A DNA stretch of 47,997 nt, taken from contig JABDFU010000008.1 of NCBI GenBank assembly GCA_013286385.1, forward strand, positions 12,625-60,621, given 5' to 3'. The position numbers were made by a program, and so were the translations under genes. Position 1 is the first letter of the stretch. Each line of letters starts with the position of its first letter. A model generated the notes under the pieces. It was not told the DNA's origin. It saw only the letters and a program-made list of their open reading frames with translations, and did no database searches. Source of the stretch: Bacteroidota bacterium (GTDB taxonomy: Bacteria; Bacteroidota; Bacteroidia; JABDFU01). This document shows positions 25,760-33,049 of the stretch, piece after piece.

Positions 25760-26870
25760 GGACAGATTTTTTTTTGAACCAGAAAATGCCGGTTATTCCT
25801 GTAACAATAAGCAAGGAGGAAATGATTTCTGCCTGAGTTATTCCATGCCCAAAAATAGGATACTGGGTATTGATGCGAATTTTTTCTATGAAAAACCGTT
25901 CCACGCCGTTAAGCACCAAGTAAATGCAAAAAAGCGTTGCAGGAGCTGAAATTTTCTTGCGGATACCCCATAAAACAAAAAATAAGGCGATGCAAATCAG
26001 GGCTTCGTACAGAGGAGTGGGGAACACCGGTGCATTCAGGTGTTCGTTTAAAACATTGTGAGGGTAGGAGTAGGACCAGAACCAATCGGGTAAAAATCCA
26101 AGTATTCCCGGTTTAGGGCTTGTGTTGTCAATACCCCAATCACCGTCTCCTGCAACCTGGCAGCCTATCCTGCCAATTCCATAGGCAAGCATTAACCCCG
26201 GAGCTGAAGCGTCAACCAGATGCTTCAGATTAATTTTGTGTTTATGCGCATAGCTTATCACTGCTAGTGCACCAACTATCAAACCTCCGTACATGGTCAG
26301 GCCGCTAAAGGACAGCAATGAGCCAACCGGGTCGAGCATAAAATCAGACCAGTTTTCAAGATTGTGAAATATTTTTGCTCCAATCAGACCTGAAATCGCA
26401 GCTATAGTTGTCATCGCTCCAATGTGCTCATACGGGTGAACCAAAACGGTGGAAGCCGTAAATTCGGTTTTGTCAAGCTGCCGGGCTTCACGAAATTTAA
26501 GCAATACAGCTAAGCCTCCGCCAATCACCCCCCCGATGGCATTTCCTTTTAGAGAAAGCAGGGCATGTTGGGTGTTTTCCAAAAAGGCATCAAAATTGAA
26601 TAGGATAAAAAATAGTTTATAGCCTATGATAAATCCCAGAATCAATGAAAGTAAATAGTCCATCCATGTAACTGTTTTTTTAGCTGTAACAGATACCTCC
26701 ACAGCCTTTAGTAAACCGTCCTTTTCTTTTCTCTTCAGTTCCAGTGAAAACGCATAGCTTCCCAGAATGAAGGCAAGGGCAACAAAAAGGCCGAAACTCT
26801 GAAACATTTTTAAAAAGCCAAGCTCTAGTCCGAACAGATCTTTGAAGGCGTAATAGAGGTTGGGGTACAT
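25752..26870 (-). CDS. Divergent Lgt-like (prolipoprotein diacylglyceryl transferase family) membrane protein
   Basis: The 372-residue product is longer than typical Lgt (about 260-300) and has seven or more hydrophobic segments. Family hallmarks remain: a YGIGRIGCQVAGDGDWG segment in place of the classic GRIGNFxNGE signature, TPLYEAL, and a late NGVERFFIEKIR holding the conserved Arg. Where E. coli Lgt has the FHGG motif with His103, this protein has LTMYGGL. Canonical Lgt moves diacylglycerol from phosphatidylglycerol to the lipobox Cys. Many lipoproteins in this window need such an activity, but whether this protein provides it is uncertain. Its ATG overlaps the mtaB stop (TAATG). Confidence 0.75.
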   Translation of the reverse strand: MYPNLYYAFKDLFGLELGFLKMFQSFGLFVALAFILGSYAFSLELKRKEKDGLLKAVEVSVTAKKTVTWMDYLLSLILGFIIGYKLFFILFNFDAFLENTQHALLSLKGNAIGGVIGGGLAVLLKFREARQLDKTEFTASTVLVHPYEHIGAMTTIAAISGLIGAKIFHNLENWSDFMLDPVGSLLSFSGLTMYGGLIVGALAVISYAHKHKINLKHLVDASAPGLMLAYGIGRIGCQVAGDGDWGIDNTSPKPGILGFLPDWFWSYSYPHNVLNEHLNAPVFPTPLYEALICIALFFVLWGIRKKISAPATLFCIYLVLNGVERFFIEKIRINTQYPIFGHGITQAEIISSLLIVTGITGIFWFKKKSVRA

Positions 26871-28192
26871 TAAATCAGTTTAAAGTTTACAGTTGGGACT
26901 TCTGAGCGGAGATCAATCTTCATGAGTCCATCGGAGTCGATTTCGGTGAAACGGACGGGAACAAGCTGGTTGACCAGTTCTGGTTCAAAAGCAGTTTTGA
27001 CTTTTATGTAATTATCCGTGAAGCCGTACATCGTTCCGTTTTTGCTTTCCTGTTCAAACAGTACGTGGTAGTTGCGATGCAGGTTTTCCTGGTAAAAAGC
27101 CCTGCTCTTTTTATCCGATAATATGCGAAGCATTTTGCTGCGTCTTCTGCGTTCGTTCATTGGAACAGAATGATCAAACTGAATGGCATCGGTTCCCGGT
27201 CGCTCAGAATAAGTGAATACATGCAGGTAGGAAATGTCGAGTTGATTTATGAAGGAATACGTTTCCATAAAATCAGCTTCGGTTTCTCCTGGAAATCCTA
27301 CAATGACATCCGCGCCGATTGCACACCAGGGCATGAGCCCTTTTATTTTTTTTACCCGGTCTGTATATAATTCTCTCAAATATCTTCTTCGCATGCTTTT
27401 CAGGATCTTATTTGATCCCGATTGAAGAGGTATGTGAAAATGAGGGACAAAGCGTTTGGATGCTGCTACAAATTCAATGATTTCGTCCTTCAAAAGATTG
27501 GGCTCAATGGATGAAATCCGAAAGCGATCAATGCCTTGTACACGATCGAGTTCTGAAATGAGTCCGGAAAATTGTCCATTGCCGAAATCTCCTATATTGA
27601 CCCCCGTCAAAACAATTTCCCGAACTCCGCCTGAAGCCAGTTTCTCGGCATTTCGGATTACATTCGGTATCGTATCGCTGCGACTGGCTCCACGGGCAAA
27701 AGGAATCGTGCAATAGGAACAGGTGTAGTCGCAGCCATCCTGAATTTTAAGAAAGCTACGCGTACGGTTATCGGCTGAAAACGCACCGATGAAAGTGTTT
27801 ACCTCAGAGATTTCACAGGAATGAACCTGCGCTTTCTCTTTTTTGAGAGAATTCTCCAGGTAATTGACCAGATTGAATTTTTCATTCGCCCCCAAAACCA
27901 GGTCTACTCCTTCAATACTTCCTATTTCCTGTGGCTTGAGCTGTGCATAGCATCCGATAATTGCAATGAAGGCGTCCGGAGACCTGCTCAATACGTTCCG
28001 TACCAGGAAGCGGCATTCTTTATCCGCATTTTCTGTTACAGAGCAGGTGTTGATTACATAAATGTCGGCGACTTCGGCAGGATCCACTTCGGTATACCCC
28101 TGGTTTTTGAATGTACGGGAAATGGCGGAAGTTTCCGCATAATTTAATTTGCAGCCCAGGGTGTGAAATGCCACCGTTTTCGTCTGACTCAT
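26870..28192 (-). CDS. mtaB: tRNA t6A37 methylthiotransferase MtaB
   Basis: I start at the ATG at 28192 (440 residues), where homology begins (KTVAFHTLGCKLNYAE). The upstream extension would overlap the preceding gene by 77 bases. The N-terminal UPF0004 domain binds one Fe-S cluster through Cys14, the Cys of NTCSVTEN and the Cys of GCYAQ. The radical SAM cluster is CDYTCSYC, and the C-terminus resembles a TRAM domain. The enzyme adds a methylthio group to N6-threonylcarbamoyladenosine at position 37 of ANN-decoding tRNAs. The LGCKLN signature favours MtaB over MiaB or RimO. Confidence 0.93.
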   Translation of the reverse strand: MSQTKTVAFHTLGCKLNYAETSAISRTFKNQGYTEVDPAEVADIYVINTCSVTENADKECRFLVRNVLSRSPDAFIAIIGCYAQLKPQEIGSIEGVDLVLGANEKFNLVNYLENSLKKEKAQVHSCEISEVNTFIGAFSADNRTRSFLKIQDGCDYTCSYCTIPFARGASRSDTIPNVIRNAEKLASGGVREIVLTGVNIGDFGNGQFSGLISELDRVQGIDRFRISSIEPNLLKDEIIEFVAASKRFVPHFHIPLQSGSNKILKSMRRRYLRELYTDRVKKIKGLMPWCAIGADVIVGFPGETEADFMETYSFINQLDISYLHVFTYSERPGTDAIQFDHSVPMNERRRRSKMLRILSDKKSRAFYQENLHRNYHVLFEQESKNGTMYGFTDNYIKVKTAFEPELVNQLVPVRFTEIDSDGLMKIDLRSEVPTVNFKLI

Positions 28193-28262
28193 TCTGTCTT
28201 CGCCTGATTCATTCTGATTGAACTTACCTCTTGGCGGGGACAAAAATACTAAAATTGACCGA

Positions 28263-29321
28263 CTATCGGGCAGTTTCAATCCGGCAACTGACCGGATAAT
28301 GGTCTGAAAAGGCCTGGCTGCCGGTTTCAAATGAAACAACCTTCATTGAATTGCTGTGGAGTATATAATCTATTCGCTGGAATGGAATATTTCCGGCATA
28401 TGTCGATCCCATTCCGGACCCGCATTCCAGAAAAGAATCTTCGAGTTTGCCTTTAATTTTTTTGTAGGTAAAGGAGTTGGGCGTGTCGTTAAAATCTCCG
28501 CATACGATTGTTTTGTACCCGCAGTTTTTTATGTTTTCAGCGATTGCTTCAGACTGAGCAGCTCTTTTGGATAAAGAAAGGGTTAGTCGGCTTAAAAGTT
28601 CGAATGCGCCAAGTTTGTCCCGTTTCGGCCAGGGGCTAAAATTAACGGATTGAAGGTGCATGTTGTAAATTCTCAGGGTATCGTTCCCCACTTTAATATC
28701 CGCATACATGCAGTAATTGGTGCCCTCGCGATCAATTTCAATTTGTCGTTGGTCAACTATAGGGAACCTGGAAAGCGTTAACAACCCGAATCGCTGGTTT
28801 AGTCTGGTTTCAAGGGCACAGCCAAACTGGTAATCCCGGGGATGGAGCAAGGAAAGAATTGTATCCAGAGTATTGAATAAATAGCCAGGATATCTGATCG
28901 TATTAAATTCCTGCAGGCACAGTACGTCTGCTGCGTCCTTGTTTATCCATTCTATTATTTTTTTCCGGTTGTCGGGCAAGCCACTGTCCCAATTCTGATA
29001 ATCAAAAAGCCGGACATTATAGGAGCTAACCTTAATGCTGTTTTTTTCAGAAGAACCTGCTGACCGGCTGTGAAATGCAAAATTATCCTTCAGGACAATC
29101 AGGCTGGCTGCCAGAACCAGAAAGGAAATAAGGCAAAGCCGGTCTTTTTTCAGCAGCCAGGTAACTGCAACAGACAGGTTCAATAGAACCAGCAGAGGAT
29201 AAGCCAGGCTGGCAAGAGCAAAAACCGGGTTGTGGGCCGGATTGACAAATGGAGAAAAACAGGAAAGTAGCAACAGGCCTGCTGCAATGCAGTTGAAAAA
29301 GAGCAGTCCTCTTTTAATCAT
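28263..29321 (-). CDS. Membrane-anchored endonuclease/exonuclease/phosphatase-fold protein
   Basis: Three hydrophobic helices occupy residues 1-90, followed by a complete EEP (DNase I-like) domain in 352 residues. Metal and catalytic signatures are visible: SSYNVRLFD, CLQEFNT (catalytic Glu), CGDFNDTPNS (Asp and Asn) and SDHYPVSC (Asp-His). Members act on nucleic acids, inositol phosphates or sphingomyelin. The active domain would face either the cytoplasm or the periplasm depending on helix count, which I cannot fix. It lies seven bases after a rhomboid gene, suggesting one transcript. Confidence 0.88.
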   Translation of the reverse strand: MIKRGLLFFNCIAAGLLLLSCFSPFVNPAHNPVFALASLAYPLLVLLNLSVAVTWLLKKDRLCLISFLVLAASLIVLKDNFAFHSRSAGSSEKNSIKVSSYNVRLFDYQNWDSGLPDNRKKIIEWINKDAADVLCLQEFNTIRYPGYLFNTLDTILSLLHPRDYQFGCALETRLNQRFGLLTLSRFPIVDQRQIEIDREGTNYCMYADIKVGNDTLRIYNMHLQSVNFSPWPKRDKLGAFELLSRLTLSLSKRAAQSEAIAENIKNCGYKTIVCGDFNDTPNSFTYKKIKGKLEDSFLECGSGMGSTYAGNIPFQRIDYILHSNSMKVVSFETGSQAFSDHYPVSCRIETAR

Positions 29322-29328
29322 CCGGGGA

Positions 29329-30201
29329 TTAATTTCTGTTTCCCTGTTTAAAAAGAAAATCCTTCTCCTCCCGGTTCAGGCTGTCGTAACCGGATCTGGA
29401 AATTTTGTCCAGAATTTCGTCGATTCGTTTTTCGGCTGAACGCCTGGTGCTGTTGTATTCTTCGTCGCTGACAGGTCGTTTGTGAACCACTTTCATTTTA
29501 TGTTGTGTTTTGAACCGGTTTGCAAGGACCGAAAAGAGCCGGGAAATAAAAGCCCCGGGATCAATGCCTTTACGGTATTGAACAAAAAATGCGTATCCGT
29601 AAATAGCGCCTCCGATGTGTGCGATTTTTCCGCCTGTGTTGTTTGTAAGATCGATGATGCTGGTCAATACAAAGGCCGCCAGGGCAATGTACTTCAATTT
29701 TATTTCTCCGATAAAGATCAGCTGAATAGGGTAATTCGGAAGTAAAAAGGCGGCGCCCACTATAATTGCCATCACGGAGGCGGATGAACCAATTAACGGA
29801 AGGTCGGATACCGAAGCGGGGGCAACCGCTGCTGCCACTATAAAAAGAATACCTCCTGACAGTCCTCCCAGAATATACGTGTTGATAAGCTGTTTGCTGC
29901 CGATGAATTCAACGAATAATTTTCCCATCCAGTAGAGCCATAGCATGTTATAGAAAATATGCATGACTTCTACCTGCAGAAACATGTAAGTCAGTATAGT
30001 CCAGGGGCGGTACAGGAGCATGGATAGGGCAGGATGGAGGCCTAACCAATTGTAAACAAAATGTTCGTTGTAGCCGGAGATTTTCGAAATGCCGATGATC
30101 AGGTTGCCGGTAATAAATAGCAGGACATTAATGAAAATGAGCTTCGACAGCCCATTGTTGTTTCCCCTGAATGTATTTTTAATATCCCCGGCAATTGACA
30201 T
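29329..30201 (-). CDS. Rhomboid intramembrane serine protease (first of two, compact)
   Basis: This 290-residue protein has six predicted helices and the rhomboid catalytic dyad: Ser140 in GSSAS (138-142) and His195 in AHIGG. HIFYNM (81-86) supplies the His and Asn of the oxyanion region. A soluble basic tail of about 80 residues (from about 210) contains a DUF6576-like SEEYN...RIDEILDKISRSGYDSLNREEKDFL segment that I recall from Bacteroidota rhomboids. It cleaves transmembrane substrates; none is evident here. It lies six bases after a second, different rhomboid. Confidence 0.9.
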   Translation of the reverse strand: MSIAGDIKNTFRGNNNGLSKLIFINVLLFITGNLIIGISKISGYNEHFVYNWLGLHPALSMLLYRPWTILTYMFLQVEVMHIFYNMLWLYWMGKLFVEFIGSKQLINTYILGGLSGGILFIVAAAVAPASVSDLPLIGSSASVMAIIVGAAFLLPNYPIQLIFIGEIKLKYIALAAFVLTSIIDLTNNTGGKIAHIGGAIYGYAFFVQYRKGIDPGAFISRLFSVLANRFKTQHKMKVVHKRPVSDEEYNSTRRSAEKRIDEILDKISRSGYDSLNREEKDFLFKQGNRN

Positions 30202-30207
30202 GACAAC

Positions 30208-31065
30208 TCAATAAAAATTGGTACGGTTGTGGCCCCAGTATTTGATCAGGATGAATCCAAAAAGCATACCGCCCAGATGGGCAAAATGGGCCACATTATC
30301 GGCCGGATTGTTGCTTAATCCTGAATACAATTCCAGTGCCCCGTAAGCAATCACGAAGTATTTGGCTTTAACGGGGATTGCAAAATAAAGGTAGAGCAGC
30401 GTATTCGGGAAAAGCATCCCAAAGGCAAGCAGCACTCCGAAAATGGAACCGGAAGCGCCAACTATGGGCGGAATACTGTTTAAATAATCTGCTTTGTAAT
30501 TCTGCATAAATTCAACAGAGGCTCTGAGCATACCTGCCTTGTCACCCTGTGCTTCCAGACTGTTGTAATGAGCTGCAAATTCATTCATCTGACTAAGCAT
30601 GGCATTGGAAATAATTTTCAAATGATCCGGCTGTACAAATGCTTCAAACGTTTTGAGGTCGGGATTGTTCAGATAAGCATTGATGGCTTCCAGCATCGGA
30701 TGTACCTGGAAATAGACAACCACGTAATGTGTAAAGGCAGCTCCAAGTCCGGTGATCAGGTAAAAAGTCAGAAAGCGTTTTGCACCCCAATAATTTTCCA
30801 AGGTGGAGCCGAACATCCAAAGCGCAAACATGTTCGAAAGCAAGTGCCAGATATCTCCATGCATGAACATGTAGGTAATCAGCTGCCAGGGCCTGAAGCC
30901 GGAGGCAAAAAAGAAGTGCAGGCCCAGCAGTTCGCTCAGTTCCATGTGGTAGGTGTTTCTGAGGACAAATTGAGCAAACAGCATGATCGCATTGATGATC
31001 AGCAAATTCTTTATCACCGGGGGTAAAATCTGAAAACTGGAGGGGCGGTATTGCTGGTAGCTCAT
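30208..31065 (-). CDS. Rhomboid intramembrane serine protease (second, with an inserted loop)
   Basis: The 285-residue product carries the dyad Ser205 (GASGS, 203-207) and His263 (AHLGG), and HLLSNM (74-79). Compared with its neighbour it has an insertion of about 75 residues (about 123-198) between the third hydrophobic segment and the catalytic helix. The insert is helical, charged and soluble (MLEAINAYLNNPDLK...MQNYKADYLN). Such a lumenal or periplasmic loop could gate or select substrate, which is inference. It lies nine bases after mutL and six before the compact rhomboid. Confidence 0.9.
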   Translation of the reverse strand: MSYQQYRPSSFQILPPVIKNLLIINAIMLFAQFVLRNTYHMELSELLGLHFFFASGFRPWQLITYMFMHGDIWHLLSNMFALWMFGSTLENYWGAKRFLTFYLITGLGAAFTHYVVVYFQVHPMLEAINAYLNNPDLKTFEAFVQPDHLKIISNAMLSQMNEFAAHYNSLEAQGDKAGMLRASVEFMQNYKADYLNSIPPIVGASGSIFGVLLAFGMLFPNTLLYLYFAIPVKAKYFVIAYGALELYSGLSNNPADNVAHFAHLGGMLFGFILIKYWGHNRTNFY

Positions 31066-31074
31066 AAAATCAGA

Positions 31075-32898
31075 TTATGCGGATTGTTTTTTAAATAAAT
31101 TTTCAAGATCCTGAAGTGTAAGTGTGGCAATGATGTGTTTCCCCGAGGCTGAAAAACGGGGTGATGCACAGGCAAACAGACGGTCAATCAGGTCCTTCAT
31201 CTCCATCTGATTAAGCAGCTTTCCCGGCTTTACCGAAGCATTCTTTGCAAGCGAGCGTGCCAGGTTTTCCCGTGTTTCCATTCTGAGTTCACTGCGGTTT
31301 TGTTTAAAAGATTCAATAAGTTTTTCGAGCAAGGTTGCGCCGTCTGAATCCCCTGTGTCGGCCGGAACTCCGTTGATGGAAAAGGTATTTTTGCCAAATT
31401 CATTCAGGTCGAAACCAAGGGACCTGATCTCGTTCATTAATTCCCTTACCAGATCAAAATCAGCTGTGGTCAAAACAATTGTTTTCGGGAAAAGCATTTG
31501 CTGTGATGCACCTTTCCCGTTTTCAATGGCAGTCAGGTAATGCTCGAATAAGATTCGTTCGTGTGCTCCTTGCTGATCAACCAACAGGAGCCCTGATTTT
31601 ATACTGGAAACAATGTAGCTGCCATGCGTCTGATAAAAAGAATGATCCTCCGGAACGGGATTCCGGTTTTCAGTAACCGGAATCAGCGGAACCTGGGTTT
31701 CCCCGGCTTGTGGCAGTGATTTATGGGACTCGTACAATTGTTCCCAGTTCGCTTTGCCTGAAGACAAGGCGCCTGTTTTAGTATCCGAGCCAAACGGATT
31801 GTAACGGGGGTTCACTTTAATTGTCGGCTGGGGAATAAAGGCCTTGTCTGATTTCAGGGGGATGTTCGCAAAGCTCATTTCCTGTTCAAAATCAAGGGTA
31901 GGCGTCAGGTTGTATTTTCCAAGCGAAAGTTTAATCGTGGAACGAAGGATGGCATAAACCGATTTTTCATCTTCGAATTTGATCTCGGTTTTTGTGGGGT
32001 GAATGTTTACGTCAATTGTTTTGGGATCAACGTCCATCAAAATAAAATAGGACGGAAAGCTGTCTGAACCCAGGAGCTGGTTGTAGGCACTCTGCACGGC
32101 GTGGTTCAGGTAGGCGCTTTTAATGAAGCGTCCGTTGATGAAGAAGAACTGTTCTCCCCTGGTTTTGCGCGCGTGTTCTGGTTTTCCAATGTATCCGTGC
32201 ACACTGATAATGTTTGTCTGTTGTTCAACCGGAACAAGCCGCTCGTTGATTTTGCTTCCAAACAACGCAACGATCCTGTTTTTTAATGTTCCTTTTTCGA
32301 GCCGGTAAACCAACTGGTCGTTGTGCTGAAGGGAAAACGAAATTTCAGGATGGGGGATGGTTACCCGCTCAAATTCTTCAAGGATGTGCCTGAATTCAAT
32401 CTGATCGGATTTCAGAAAATTACGTCTGGCGGGCACGTTGTAAAAAATGTTTTTCAGGGAGACCGAAGTTCCCACGGGACAACTGCAGGAGCTCTGGGAT
32501 TTGATTTCAGATCCTTCTATTTCAATCCGTATACCCGTTTCGGTTTCGGCCCGCCGGGTTTTTAATTCCACCTGAGAAATAGCCGCGATAGACGCCAGTG
32601 CTTCTCCTCTGAATCCTTTGGTTCGTATGGTAAACAAATCATCAGCCTTTGAAATTTTTGAAGTGGCGTGTCTTAAAAAACTCATCCGGGCATCGGTTCC
32701 TGTCATGCCTTTGCCGTTGTCAATAACCTGTATTAAACTTTTTCCCGAATCCTTTACAAGTACTAAAATGGCTGAAGCTCCGGCATCAATAGCATTCTCC
32801 AGCAATTCTTTCAAGGCAGAGGCTGGCCGCTGAATAACTTCTCCCGCCGCAATCTGATTGGCAACGGATTCTGGTAAAAGCTGTATGATGTCAGACAA
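31075..32898 (-). CDS. mutL: MutL, DNA mismatch repair protein
   Basis: The 607-residue product begins at TTG: translation starts SDIIQLLPESVANQIAAGEV, exactly where MutL homology begins. The frame contains no ATG back to an in-frame stop upstream. The GHKL ATPase motifs are intact: ELLENAIDAGAS, DNGKGM and TKGFRGEALASI. In the C-terminal domain the metal-dependent endonuclease motif DQHA(x)2E(x)4E appears as DQQGAHERILFE (441-452), with His replaced by Gln and Ala by Gly. The protein couples MutS recognition to strand incision. It heads a run of seven genes; I found no convincing promoter for it on the minus strand. Confidence 0.96.
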   Translation of the reverse strand: MSDIIQLLPESVANQIAAGEVIQRPASALKELLENAIDAGASAILVLVKDSGKSLIQVIDNGKGMTGTDARMSFLRHATSKISKADDLFTIRTKGFRGEALASIAAISQVELKTRRAETETGIRIEIEGSEIKSQSSCSCPVGTSVSLKNIFYNVPARRNFLKSDQIEFRHILEEFERVTIPHPEISFSLQHNDQLVYRLEKGTLKNRIVALFGSKINERLVPVEQQTNIISVHGYIGKPEHARKTRGEQFFFINGRFIKSAYLNHAVQSAYNQLLGSDSFPSYFILMDVDPKTIDVNIHPTKTEIKFEDEKSVYAILRSTIKLSLGKYNLTPTLDFEQEMSFANIPLKSDKAFIPQPTIKVNPRYNPFGSDTKTGALSSGKANWEQLYESHKSLPQAGETQVPLIPVTENRNPVPEDHSFYQTHGSYIVSSIKSGLLLVDQQGAHERILFEHYLTAIENGKGASQQMLFPKTIVLTTADFDLVRELMNEIRSLGFDLNEFGKNTFSINGVPADTGDSDGATLLEKLIESFKQNRSELRMETRENLARSLAKNASVKPGKLLNQMEMKDLIDRLFACASPRFSASGKHIIATLTLQDLENLFKKQSA

Positions 32899-32916
32899 GG
32901 TTTTTTTTCTTGGTCG

Positions 32917-32924
32917 TAACTTTG
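32917..32924 (+). promoter_or_regulatory. Possible -7 element upstream of the GH3/beta-lactamase gene
   Basis: TAACTTTG matches the TAnnTTTG consensus exactly and would give a leader of about 120 bases. No TTG lies at the expected -33 distance, so the call is weak. A second near-match, TAACTTTA at 33038-33045, sits too close to the ATG unless the message is leaderless. Confidence 0.35.
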
Positions 32925-33049
32925 TTTCCTGATTGTAAAATTAACGATAAATCCAATCTCTTTTTCCATTTGCTGCAATTCACAAATTGGGGTTCATAAG
33001 TTGAATGGGAGTACCCTTCGCAGGTTGGTCTATTGAATAACTTTAATAA

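Noticed and set aside
28193..28339. N-terminal extension of mtaB.
   Set aside because: It overlaps the upstream gene by 77 bases and has no MtaB homology; the family start is at 28192.
32899..33049. RNA gene or riboswitch in the 151-base gap between mutL and the GH3 fusion.
   Set aside because: I see only a possible -7 element; no stable stem set or tRNA-like pattern.
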